A DNA stretch of 64,000 nucleotides from Niabella yanshanensis (GTDB lineage: Bacteria > Bacteroidota > Bacteroidia > Chitinophagales > Chitinophagaceae). The notes under the pieces were generated by a model that saw only the letters and a list, made by a program, of their open reading frames with translations, ran no database searches and was not told the origin of the DNA. The stretch spans positions 992,001 through 1,056,000 of the forward strand of contig NZ_CP139960.1 of the NCBI RefSeq assembly GCF_034424215.1, read 5' to 3'. The translations under genes were made by a program, and so were the position numbers. Of this stretch, positions 38,983 to 47,833 are shown in pieces; within the stretch, counting starts at the first letter, position 1, and each line of letters opens with the position of its first letter.

Positions 38983-41900
38983 TTATTGTATATCTATATT
39001 GGAAACAATTAACCCATTTGCATTTCGGGTGATCAGTTTTACTTTATAGCTTCCTGCATTGATCATCCCTCCTGTATTAATGGTAATATAATTCCATTTA
39101 CCCGGCCTGGTTGTCTTAAACACTACAGCTTCATCCACCATTTTATTATTTCCTACATCAAATAATTGTAGTGTTCCCGTTACATCCTGCTCCAGCGGAC
39201 TGTTATACTTAACGGTTATCGAATACACATCAGCTACACCGGTGGCTATCGGCCAGGTTATTTCTGCGGGTTCGTTATTCTTCACCACCGTACGCTCACC
39301 GCCGGCCACAACTTGTTTAACCACACTACTATTCAACACGGCCACATCAGCCTTATAAGATGTAGTCGGTTTCAGGTCGTATGCAGGTTGCATGTTAGTA
39401 GCTGGTAAAATACCCATCAGCCCAATATCTTTCGAATCTATTATAACTGTTTTGCCTGTTTCAAAACGTTTACGGTATACATCATATTTTTTACCCCCCT
39501 CCTCATCACTTACTATCGAATCGCTCAGCCGCTCAAAATCTTTTAATACTGATGCATTTTCTTTTGCAACACCCACATATACATCAATAGTCTCATTAGC
39601 GACAAATTGCAGCTTTGTACTATTATTTCGAGACACGCGGATCCAGTCAGCCCCAAACAATGCCGGGTCCAGCTTATATACGCGGGTGGCCTGATTGGTA
39701 AATAATTGATCTCCCTCATCCAGCCAGGCATTGTAAACACACCCATTACATTTCAGTTCCCGGATCATTTCAGAAGCAGGTGCTGCTTTTATATTCCTGC
39801 TATTGGATGCTATGGCGATAGCAGAAATAATCGCCTGCCCGGCTCTGGTATCAGGAAATGATATCCTCAACAAGCCGTTTGAGACTTTTGCCGTTACCGT
39901 CTTTTTTAATGCCTTATTTGCCCCTGCTTCCTTCCAGATATCTAAATCTTTTATTACAGTCTGACCGTTAACGGCCACATCAAACAAACGCATAGCCCCC
40001 GCTTCCATAGATCCGCCCACACCCAGCCAAGGTTCAACAAAATATAATTCAATTTCGTAACTGCCATTAGGTAAAGGAAACTGGTAATAGAGTTGATTGA
40101 GCCCGTACCTGAATGATTGAAATAACGCCCAATCTTTTGTGCCTTTTATAGCGGCATTGGTTCGTCTCTGGCTGGCAAAAAAAGCAGGCATATTATCAAA
40201 AGCACTGGTCCAGGAAGAAGAACCCCAATACTTATTCGCGGCATTGGGATGCAAAGCTCTGTCAGCACTCCATTTATTTCCCCATTCATCAACGTAATCA
40301 GCACCGCCACTATTAACCCGGTATACATAATTCAAACCAGGTTTTGGTTTTAACAGGGAGGTTCCAGAAGGTCTTAAGGCTGCTACTCCCGGTGCTTCGG
40401 GCAGATGGTCCAGGAAAACGGTATCCCTCGCCACTGATTTGCCATTTACGTAGCCTACTGCATATAAAACATTATATTGAATATTGGCTTTATTAAAAAT
40501 GAAATGCGTTCCAAATCCACCGTGTTTTTGCTTACCCAAAGAAACTTGTCCCAAATCATTAAAGAGTTCTACCTCGTCACAATTTGAATAAACCATTATA
40601 GAATCTTTTAAACCGGGCTTCGTCCATCGGTTGGGCCAGGTATGGGAGGCTATATATACCATGGGTTCTTTTTGCGCCGAGACGTAATTACTGCGGAACA
40701 TATAGAAAATGTCCGTTGGCTCCTCCCAGGGTGTTAGCATTCCCTTGTAGTTTACTGGTCCGATACGATCTAGCTCTCTCAAGCCTTCTCCACCCTGTAT
40801 CCTGCCCGGGTTATCATGTGAAGTCAGCAACCAGAAGAAATGCCCCGCCACACTATCTTTTACTGATTCCGCCAAACGCAGTTTCTTTTCCATTAACTGG
40901 GTAAAACGATCTTCACTAACCGGAGCATTCTGTTTATATCCGCCTTCGGTATGAAGGTCCAGCGTACGCCAGGCACCATACTCGCCTACCAGCACCTGCT
41001 TCTTTAAATCTTCACCGTAAGTATCCGGATTACCTCCATAAGTGCCCGTCCAGTTTTGCGGCACATCCCAGTCGGTACCTTCGCCACCATTACAGGTAGT
41101 TACTAATCTTTGCGAAGCTGAGGTAGGATCAAGATCCCTTATCAGTTGTGTACACTCTTTAGCAAATGCTTCAGGTATCTTACTTTCATTTTGTAAACCC
41201 CACAATACTACTGAAGGATCGTTTCTCCTTTCGATAACCCACTCTTTAAGTAGCTGCTTAAAGTTCGCCTTAAATTCAGGCGTATCGTACCAAACATGCG
41301 CAGATAGTTGTGTCCACCACAGTATACCTTTCTGGTTGAACAGCTTTCCATATAATAGGTTGTGGGGTTGATGCCCATCCCGGAAAGCATTAAACCCTGC
41401 TGCTTCCATCCATTTTATTCTTGCAACAACCTGCTCTTTTGAAAAAGCGTGGCTTTGTCCTATTAAATGCTCATATTCGGCTACCCCGTTGATGAATACA
41501 GGTTTACCATTGAGATAAAACTGGTTGGTCGCGGTTTTCCAGTTAACCGTTCTGAATCCGAAATCTGTTTCCAGCCGGTCAATCTCCCTGCTTCCTTCTT
41601 TGATGACAGATACGATCTTATACAAATAAGGGTCTTCTACCGACCAAAGATTTACTTTTTTAATATCGATATTCTTTGTTGAAAGTTCAAGGTTGCTGTT
41701 CGCTTTGAGAGATCCCTTCTCAGTCACCGTTTTTACGATGGCTCCCTTTTTATCAACAAGGTTATGAACAACGGTAAATAACTTTTGCTGCGCACCATAA
41801 TTTTTAATAAGCGTATTAATGTTCAATACCGCGGCATTACCTTTAAGGGTCGCCCAGGCATGTACGCCGAATGGTTCAATCCGCAAGTCGTTGGTTATAA

Positions 41901-42567
41901 TAAGTTGCACCGGTCTGAATATCCCCATGGGTTGTGAACCCTCGCTAAAACCGCGTTCGTCACTACAACCACCACATACCCAGGGAAGATCTTTGATAAA
42001 CGGGGGATGCCATGCCCGAACAGCCAGCTGGTTATTGGTACCGTCTGTTTTGATATGATTGGTTACGTCAATGGTAAAAGTAGTCCGCCCTCCTGCATGT
42101 GCCCCAACCTCCTGTCCGTTTAAATAAACCGTTGCATAAGAGCCTACTCCTTCAAAAAAAAGGAAAAAGCGCTTGCCGGCTTTCGACTGTTTCAGTTTAA
42201 CGGTTCTGCGGTACCATGCATCACCATGTTTGTTGCCATGCAGCAAACGGCGATAGCCGTGATAGTCATCCCAATTGTGCGGGACGGTTACCTGCTTCCA
42301 TTTACTATCATCGAACTTAATCTGAAAAGCAGGTGCCAGAGGGCTTTCATCGTTGCCGGCAATTGTACGCCAGTTACTGTTCAAGTCTATTGCGATCCGT
42401 CCAGTCGAAGGTTGCCCGATGGCAGCGCTACCCGATAAAAAAATCAGAACGGTCACCAGCGTTGTCACAGCTGAGACCATTAGTTTGCTTTTGTAAGCCT
42501 TAATCCCGCTTACATCAATGATAGTAAATTCTTTCAATACGTTTTTATTGTTGCTGCAATGATCCAT
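38983..42567 (-). CDS. Exported multidomain GH2 glycosidase with malectin-like domain
   Basis: A product of about 1194 residues, from the ATG at 42567 (MDHCSNNKNVL); ATGs at 42612 and 42480 are also in frame. The hydrophobic signal core is VSAVTTLVTVLIFLSGSAAIGQ (read as two short segments). The GH2 jelly roll, immunoglobulin-like domain and barrel follow. LWGLQNES holds the acid/base and LVGEYGAWR the nucleophile. A malectin-like domain (YRVNSGGADYVDEWGNKW through YELYFVEPWLG-like strands) and C-terminal beta-domains follow. Beta-galactosidase or beta-glucuronidase activity on pectin side chains is likely; the malectin domain probably binds carbohydrate. The start overlaps the GH95 stop by 23 bp, which suggests translational coupling. 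Confidence 0.86.
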   Translation of the reverse strand: MDHCSNNKNVLKEFTIIDVSGIKAYKSKLMVSAVTTLVTVLIFLSGSAAIGQPSTGRIAIDLNSNWRTIAGNDESPLAPAFQIKFDDSKWKQVTVPHNWDDYHGYRRLLHGNKHGDAWYRRTVKLKQSKAGKRFFLFFEGVGSYATVYLNGQEVGAHAGGRTTFTIDVTNHIKTDGTNNQLAVRAWHPPFIKDLPWVCGGCSDERGFSEGSQPMGIFRPVQLIITNDLRIEPFGVHAWATLKGNAAVLNINTLIKNYGAQQKLFTVVHNLVDKKGAIVKTVTEKGSLKANSNLELSTKNIDIKKVNLWSVEDPYLYKIVSVIKEGSREIDRLETDFGFRTVNWKTATNQFYLNGKPVFINGVAEYEHLIGQSHAFSKEQVVARIKWMEAAGFNAFRDGHQPHNLLYGKLFNQKGILWWTQLSAHVWYDTPEFKANFKQLLKEWVIERRNDPSVVLWGLQNESKIPEAFAKECTQLIRDLDPTSASQRLVTTCNGGEGTDWDVPQNWTGTYGGNPDTYGEDLKKQVLVGEYGAWRTLDLHTEGGYKQNAPVSEDRFTQLMEKKLRLAESVKDSVAGHFFWLLTSHDNPGRIQGGEGLRELDRIGPVNYKGMLTPWEEPTDIFYMFRSNYVSAQKEPMVYIASHTWPNRWTKPGLKDSIMVYSNCDEVELFNDLGQVSLGKQKHGGFGTHFIFNKANIQYNVLYAVGYVNGKSVARDTVFLDHLPEAPGVAALRPSGTSLLKPKPGLNYVYRVNSGGADYVDEWGNKWSADRALHPNAANKYWGSSSWTSAFDNMPAFFASQRRTNAAIKGTKDWALFQSFRYGLNQLYYQFPLPNGSYEIELYFVEPWLGVGGSMEAGAMRLFDVAVNGQTVIKDLDIWKEAGANKALKKTVTAKVSNGLLRISFPDTRAGQAIISAIAIASNSRNIKAAPASEMIRELKCNGCVYNAWLDEGDQLFTNQATRVYKLDPALFGADWIRVSRNNSTKLQFVANETIDVYVGVAKENASVLKDFERLSDSIVSDEEGGKKYDVYRKRFETGKTVIIDSKDIGLMGILPATNMQPAYDLKPTTSYKADVAVLNSSVVKQVVAGGERTVVKNNEPAEITWPIATGVADVYSITVKYNSPLEQDVTGTLQLFDVGNNKMVDEAVVFKTTRPGKWNYITINTGGMINAGSYKVKLITRNANGLIVSNIDIQ

Positions 42568-45376
42568 TAAATTGATAGGTTCTGTTTTTTTCTGTTGACA
42601 TATTGACCGCATGATCTTTATAGCGAAGCTGCAAGGGCCGGCCTGCTAAAGATTTGACACTAACCGCCTGCAATACCCCTCTGCTCCATTTTATAGAAAG
42701 TTCAAAACCACCACGGGCTTTTAATCCTTTTACTTCTCCATCGGGCAATGCCGAAGGCAAAGCAGGTAATATATCTATATATCTTGTGTGACTTTGTAAC
42801 AACATTTCTCCAATACCGGCAGCGCCTCCAAAGTTCCCGTCAATCTGGAAGGGCGGATGCGCATCAAACAAATTGGGATAACTTCCCGCACCACCTTTAA
42901 CAGGGCTTAACAACATTTGTATGAGCTTATAAGTGTGATCGCCATCTAAAAAACGCGCCCATAGATTGATCTTCCAGCCCAGACTCCAGCCGGTGGCAGC
43001 GTCTCCCCTGTAAAGTAAAGATTGTCGTGCTGCTTTTATCATATCAGGAGTTTGCTCCCAATTAATTTCACTACCCGGATATACCGCCCATAGATGAGAC
43101 ACATGGCGATGCTTATCGGTTGTATCGTCTACATCCTGCATCCACTCCTGTAACTGGCCATAGCGACCAATAGTGTTCGGAGCGATCTGGCTGTATTGGA
43201 CTTCCAGTTTTTTTCTGAAAGCTTCATCAGTCTTTAAAATAGAGCTGGCTTCAATAGTGCTTTTAAACAAATTGCGGATAATCTGGTGATCCATAGTGGG
43301 ACCAGCAACCAGACCTCCATGCTCGGGCGAATTAGAAGGCGTGCTGATTAAATAACCGGTTTTAGGATCTTTAACCAGGAAGGCGCTAAAGAATTCCGCA
43401 GCGCCTTTCATTAACGGATATGCAGTATCTTTTAAAAACCTGTTATTCTGTGTATATAAATAATGCTGCCATAAATGATCACAGAGCCAGGCACCACCCG
43501 TGATCCAGATACCATGATTAGAAGCGTTGATAGCTGCAGTACCTCTCCATAGATCTGTGTTATGATGTAATACCCATCCTGGTGCGTCGTAATATTGTTT
43601 GGCCGTTTCAGTTCCCGAAACAGAGAGTTCTCGGATCATTTCAAACAAAGGTTGCTGGGTTGCTGATACATTCAAAAGATCAGAAGGCCAGTAATTCATT
43701 TCAGCGTTGATATTGGTAGTATACTTGCTGCCCCAGGGCGGAGAGAGCAGGTCGTTCCATATGCCCTGCAGATTAGCCGGACGTGTGCCCGGACGTGAAC
43801 TACTGATGAGTAGGTAGCGACCGTATTGCAGATACAAGGCCACAAAATCCGGATCATTATTGTTTAATGCAAATTCATTCAGGCGTCGGTCAGTCGTAAG
43901 GGTTGAACGGCTGGCGTTGTTATGGCCCAGGCGGATTGAAAACGTATTGAAATAACTTTGATACTCTTTAACATGCGCATCGTTAACCTGCTGCCAGCTT
44001 TTACTTTTCAGCTTGTTAAGACTGGCCAATGCCAATTGCGAAGGATTGGCGGTCACGTCTTTAAAGTTTCTATAATTAGTATTAGCGCTAAGCCAGGCGG
44101 CAACTTCATCTGCGCCGGTTACAACTATTTTATTTTCCTTAACCAATACCAAGCCGCCTGTTGCACGTATACTTAAATAACTAACACCGTTTAATGCTCC
44201 GTCCTTCACCTTTACTTCAAGACTCACCGTACTGCCATTAACCCTCTTTACGTTGTTTGATTTGTGAGGACTGCTTAGTTCAGCCGTAAAGCTGATGCTC
44301 TTATTCCTGCTGGCGGTGAAATGAACACCCAGCGCCTGGTTGGGGGCACTCACAATATATTCCCTTAAAAAAGTGGTACCTTTGTAGGTATAAGCCGTTG
44401 TTGCTCTGGCATTAGCTATATCTAATGTGCGTCTGTAATCTGCAACTGCTGACTCATCTACATCAAATACAAAATTCAGATCACCAAAGGGCTGGTAAGC
44501 AGCCTGGTACTGACCTACAGCCGGTACATCGGTATCCTGGATAAAATATTTCCATTGACCATTGAGTGACAACTTCTGTGATACAGCTTCATTTACCGGG
44601 TACACGCCGATGTGATTAGACACATCTTTATAGCCCATTACCCCTCCTTTACCGGTAAAATTGATCACTAATATCGCTATGCTATTTTTACCAACTTTAA
44701 GAGCCGAAGCGGGGATTACATAATTGCGTGCATCTGCATTCGCTTGCGACCCCACCAGGACACCGTTAATATAAGTAAAGTCCTGATCTGCTATTTTATT
44801 AATATCAAGTTTCAGGTCTTTACCATTCCATTTTGGAGGTAAATCGAATTGATAACGAAACCATACGGCTCCATCCATTCCCTCAAAACCCTGTGTTTCC
44901 CAGCCCTCATAGTGTGGTACCGCCATTGTTTTCCAGGACGCATCATTATATCCCGGTTGCGAAGGATTGCTTTTCAATTGAAGAATCGCCTGCACTTTTT
45001 TCAGCCATGCATCCCTGTTTCCTTCATTCGATTTAAGGCCCATGAACTCTTTGCCTGCCAGTTCTTCCGCCTGCTTCTGCTTTCCGGCAAACAGCAATCC
45101 CCTTATGGTATCAAGGTATTTATAAGCTCCCTGCTTATTATAATTACGCGGGTAACCCGTCCACAATGTTTCTTCATTAAACTGTACTCTATCGTTTTTT
45201 ATGCCGCCGAATACCATGGCACCTATCCTACCATTACCTATTGGCAATGCTTCAACCCATTTGGTGGCAGGCTTATCATACCATAGTGTCAGGTGATCCT
45301 GGGCATAAATGGTTGTGACGCTCATTGAAAGGGCCAGACCAACAGATAACTTTAAAAAAGATATTTTAGCGGGCAT
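42545..45376 (-). CDS. Exported GH95 alpha-L-fucosidase/alpha-L-galactosidase with an inserted sugar-binding domain
   Basis: A 943-residue protein with a signal peptide (TIYAQ, residue 26). The GH95 N-terminal domain begins with LTLWYDKPATKWVEALPIGNGRIGAMVFGG and the (alpha/alpha)6 barrel shows SSSRPGTRPANLQGIWN, TNINAEMNYWPS, NTDLWRGTA, GRYGQLQEWMQDVDD, HRHVSHLWAVYPG and DGNFGGAAGIGEML. All are hallmark GH95 motifs. Residues about 130-270 (WKTMAVPHYEGWE, GAVWFRYQF, INGVLVGSQ, GKNSIAILVI) look like a GH2-type jelly roll inserted in the N-terminal domain, which explains the excess length over usual GH95 proteins of about 800 residues. Expected role: removal of terminal alpha-L-fucose or alpha-L-galactose from pectin side chains. 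Confidence 0.93.
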   Translation of the reverse strand: MPAKISFLKLSVGLALSMSVTTIYAQDHLTLWYDKPATKWVEALPIGNGRIGAMVFGGIKNDRVQFNEETLWTGYPRNYNKQGAYKYLDTIRGLLFAGKQKQAEELAGKEFMGLKSNEGNRDAWLKKVQAILQLKSNPSQPGYNDASWKTMAVPHYEGWETQGFEGMDGAVWFRYQFDLPPKWNGKDLKLDINKIADQDFTYINGVLVGSQANADARNYVIPASALKVGKNSIAILVINFTGKGGVMGYKDVSNHIGVYPVNEAVSQKLSLNGQWKYFIQDTDVPAVGQYQAAYQPFGDLNFVFDVDESAVADYRRTLDIANARATTAYTYKGTTFLREYIVSAPNQALGVHFTASRNKSISFTAELSSPHKSNNVKRVNGSTVSLEVKVKDGALNGVSYLSIRATGGLVLVKENKIVVTGADEVAAWLSANTNYRNFKDVTANPSQLALASLNKLKSKSWQQVNDAHVKEYQSYFNTFSIRLGHNNASRSTLTTDRRLNEFALNNNDPDFVALYLQYGRYLLISSSRPGTRPANLQGIWNDLLSPPWGSKYTTNINAEMNYWPSDLLNVSATQQPLFEMIRELSVSGTETAKQYYDAPGWVLHHNTDLWRGTAAINASNHGIWITGGAWLCDHLWQHYLYTQNNRFLKDTAYPLMKGAAEFFSAFLVKDPKTGYLISTPSNSPEHGGLVAGPTMDHQIIRNLFKSTIEASSILKTDEAFRKKLEVQYSQIAPNTIGRYGQLQEWMQDVDDTTDKHRHVSHLWAVYPGSEINWEQTPDMIKAARQSLLYRGDAATGWSLGWKINLWARFLDGDHTYKLIQMLLSPVKGGAGSYPNLFDAHPPFQIDGNFGGAAGIGEMLLQSHTRYIDILPALPSALPDGEVKGLKARGGFELSIKWSRGVLQAVSVKSLAGRPLQLRYKDHAVNMSTEKNRTYQFNGSLQQQ

Positions 45377-45385
45377 ACTGTTCTA

Positions 45386-46960
45386 TTAATTACGTTTAAC
45401 TTCTTTTGTGTTTACTTCTTTTCCTACCAGTATCAGCTCATCTGTAAAAATGTTATTTCTTAAATTGATATCCCTGCTGTTGGCACCGGTTATTTCAAGA
45501 TACTTTTTGGTATCATAAAAAGGCCAGCTATTTTGCAGCAACACTCCTTTGGTATTATTCAGTACAATCACAGGCTTATCCTGAAGCGGTTTAGCTGTTT
45601 CAACCCCATTCACTAATAAGCGCTCCACATTATCGGCTTTCAAAGAACTTCCTACAGTAGCATTAACTCTTACATTATGTAATTGAATGTCTTTTGCATT
45701 TCTGATAGTAATACCGCGCTGTGCCTCAAATACTACATCATGCAAGCTAATTTCACTCACCGGCATTTCTTCAATACCATTGATATACATAGCCTCATTG
45801 GTATAAGCAGTGATATTGCTTAAGCGTATGTTACGGAACTTTGGCGTGCGTTCTGTAACGGGCTCGGGAGCAGACTTTCCATATTCCATGTCCATCACAA
45901 TAGCCTGGTCCTTTATATTTTTCATGATGATATTATCAACGCGGATGTCCTCTACCACGCCACCGCGGCCTCTCATTGTTTTAAGTCGTATACCTCTATC
46001 GGTGCCATCAAATACACAGTTGCTGATGGTGATCTTTTTAACATCGCCACTCATTTCACTACCAATCACCACACCGCCATGGCCACTCAACATCGTACAA
46101 TTAGTAATAGAATAGTTTTCTGCAGGTTTAGCCTTAGCCCGGCCTGGTTGATCCTTACCGGATTTGATAGTGATACAATCATCTCCCACACTAATAAAAC
46201 AATCGCTGATACGTACGTTGCTGCAACTCTCCGGATTAATACCGTCGGTGTTAGGCGCCAAACGCTGCGGGTTCAACACCGTTACCGCATGAATCGTTAC
46301 GTTATCGCAAAACTCGGGGTTAATGGTCCAGAAGGGAGAATTGCGGAAAGTAACACCTTGTATCAGGATATTTTTGCTGTGCATAAACTGAACCAGCGGA
46401 GGGCGCAGAAAGCCTCTCTTCATTTGCTTGGGTTCATCAGGTAATAAGATATCCTTATTCAGGCGATCAAATTCGTATTGCCATTTAGACCTGGGTTGAT
46501 CAGCTTTGTATCCCTCTACAAAATCCCACCATTTTTTCCCGTGCCCATCAATAATGCCCCTTCCGGTAATGGCGATGTTCTCTACATTGTTGGCATAAAA
46601 CAACGGGGAAAAGCTGGTTACATCCACCCCTTCGTAGCGACTTTCCACCATGGGCAGGTAATCATCAAAATCATTGCTGAAATGAAGTTCAGCGCCGGCA
46701 TCAACCAAAAGGGTAATATTGCTCTTAAAATGAATTGGGCCGGTAAGATATTTTCCTGCAGGGAAATATACCGTACCACCACCTGCTTTTGCAGCAGCAT
46801 CGATGGCTTTTTTTATTGCCTGTGTGGCTTTGGCGCTGCTATCTTTTTTTGCACCAAACTTTGTAACATCGTAATACTGTTGACCTGATGCGCTAAAACC
46901 AACACAACAAACTATCAAAAACAAAAAATAACGGATTACACCGGGGCAAGACCTCTTCAT
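45386..46960 (-). CDS. Exported GH28 polygalacturonase/rhamnogalacturonase-type hydrolase
   Basis: A 524-residue GH28 enzyme with a signal peptide (SASGQ, about residue 26) and a right-handed beta-helix. All catalytic motifs are present: NTDG (237-240, Asp239), DD (260-261), GHG (293-295) and RLK (325-327, in the RIK position). GH28 enzymes hydrolyse alpha-1,4 galacturonosyl bonds or galacturonosyl-rhamnose bonds; in a locus with GH78 either is possible. It is the first gene of the glycosidase/HTCS operon and is followed by GH95 after 9 bp. A weak promoter candidate that keeps part of the composite promoter layout lies at 47051-47117. Confidence 0.93.
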   Translation of the reverse strand: MKRSCPGVIRYFLFLIVCCVGFSASGQQYYDVTKFGAKKDSSAKATQAIKKAIDAAAKAGGGTVYFPAGKYLTGPIHFKSNITLLVDAGAELHFSNDFDDYLPMVESRYEGVDVTSFSPLFYANNVENIAITGRGIIDGHGKKWWDFVEGYKADQPRSKWQYEFDRLNKDILLPDEPKQMKRGFLRPPLVQFMHSKNILIQGVTFRNSPFWTINPEFCDNVTIHAVTVLNPQRLAPNTDGINPESCSNVRISDCFISVGDDCITIKSGKDQPGRAKAKPAENYSITNCTMLSGHGGVVIGSEMSGDVKKITISNCVFDGTDRGIRLKTMRGRGGVVEDIRVDNIIMKNIKDQAIVMDMEYGKSAPEPVTERTPKFRNIRLSNITAYTNEAMYINGIEEMPVSEISLHDVVFEAQRGITIRNAKDIQLHNVRVNATVGSSLKADNVERLLVNGVETAKPLQDKPVIVLNNTKGVLLQNSWPFYDTKKYLEITGANSRDINLRNNIFTDELILVGKEVNTKEVKRN

Positions 46961-47050
46961 ATTGTAGAATCGTTTAACTAAATTTCTTTTAATTTAATTA
47001 CGCTAACAACGTATAATAATGTTAGGTTCAAAACGTTGTGCGAAACGCAA

Positions 47051-47117
47051 TAAAGATACCAGCCATTCCTTTAAAATTAATGGCGATATTTATTTTCAGC
47101 TTGTACATTTTTACTAT
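47051..47117 (-). promoter_or_regulatory. Weak composite-promoter candidate for the GH28-HTCS operon
   Basis: The distal half of the activator repeat is well kept (ATAGTAAAA, ending at 47117), the proximal half is not. A -33-like CATTA (47078-47082) and a -7-like TATCTTTA (47051-47058) stand at nearly the P1-P4 spacing (19 rather than 20 bp). A further operator-like sequence lies at 46965-46978 (half matched), just upstream of the GH28 start. Confidence 0.3.
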
Positions 47118-47167
47118 TTGATGTTACCAGCCTGTAACGCTTTAGCGAATGAATAATATATCGCTCC

Positions 47168-47277
47168 CACGGAGCTCAATTTGCTAATTGATAATTTCGT
47201 CTACCAATATTTCAGTCCCGACGGACTTAACATTTACGAATATATGCTCCCAACAAAGGCTTCTATGTAACTGTAGG
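47168..47277. repeat. REP-like interspersed repeat, copy 1
   Basis: About 110 bp beginning CACGGAGCT, with AATTGATAAT, a small hairpin AGTCC/GGACT (47214-47227) and CCAACAAAGGCTTC. It aligns to copy 2 at 47402-47511 throughout. The hairpin style (GTCCC..GGGAC) is that of short interspersed repeats common between Bacteroidota genes. Confidence 0.6.
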
Positions 47278-47401
47278 ACAACGATGCTTTTTCAATATCC
47301 ATTAAGATTCGGACGAGGCCGCATACTGAATAATCAAAACATGCTACTTTTTGCGATTTGCGATTGGGGCGCGGCTAACTTTACGTGTGGTAATTATATA
47401 T

Positions 47402-47511
47402 CACGGAGCTTTATATACCAATTGATAATTTTCATCCAACAGGATTTAAGTCCTGACGGACTTAAAATTCTCGAGCATCCCCCAACAAAGGCTTCAGTAT
47501 AACTGTAAAGG
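47402..47511. repeat. REP-like interspersed repeat, copy 2
   Basis: Imperfect direct copy of 47168-47277 at a distance of 234 bp. It holds a 9-bp perfect hairpin (47445-47453 with 47458-47466, 4-nt loop). Confidence 0.62.
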
Positions 47512-47724
47512 CATAAGGCTTCTTGCGTTCTGTTAATCACACGCCATTTCTATGGAGTTAAAAAAAAGAACGCAGCTTATTCTCCCAGGTTGCCGTTCCT
47601 GTGATACGATGCTAGTAATTACATAACTGTCATACATCTTTTTTAAATCGATATATGAAAATAAGGTAGAGCTGAATAACGCATTCGGAAGATCGATGTA
47701 AATTATACGAACCGTGTTTTCAAT

Positions 47725-47815
47725 AACATTCAGTCCCGGAGGGACCTGGCATTGGTAACACAGCTCTTAAGTGTCCGGTAACGAGTCCTGTAAGGATGAC
47801 ATATTAACACAGCAG
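47725..47815. repeat. REP-like repeat remnant, copy 3
   Basis: GTCCCGGAGGGAC hairpin (47733-47745) and AGTCCTGTAAGGAT (47784-47797) belong to the same repeat style. The rest of the 46961-47833 gap (873 bp) outside the repeats and the candidate promoter shows no gene I can support. Confidence 0.45.
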
Positions 47816-47833
47816 TGCAGCGCCCAGGTATGT

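Noticed and set aside
47168-47511. CRISPR array
   Set aside because: Only two long imperfect copies 234 bp apart, with no regular spacers and no cas genes; better explained as REP-like repeats.
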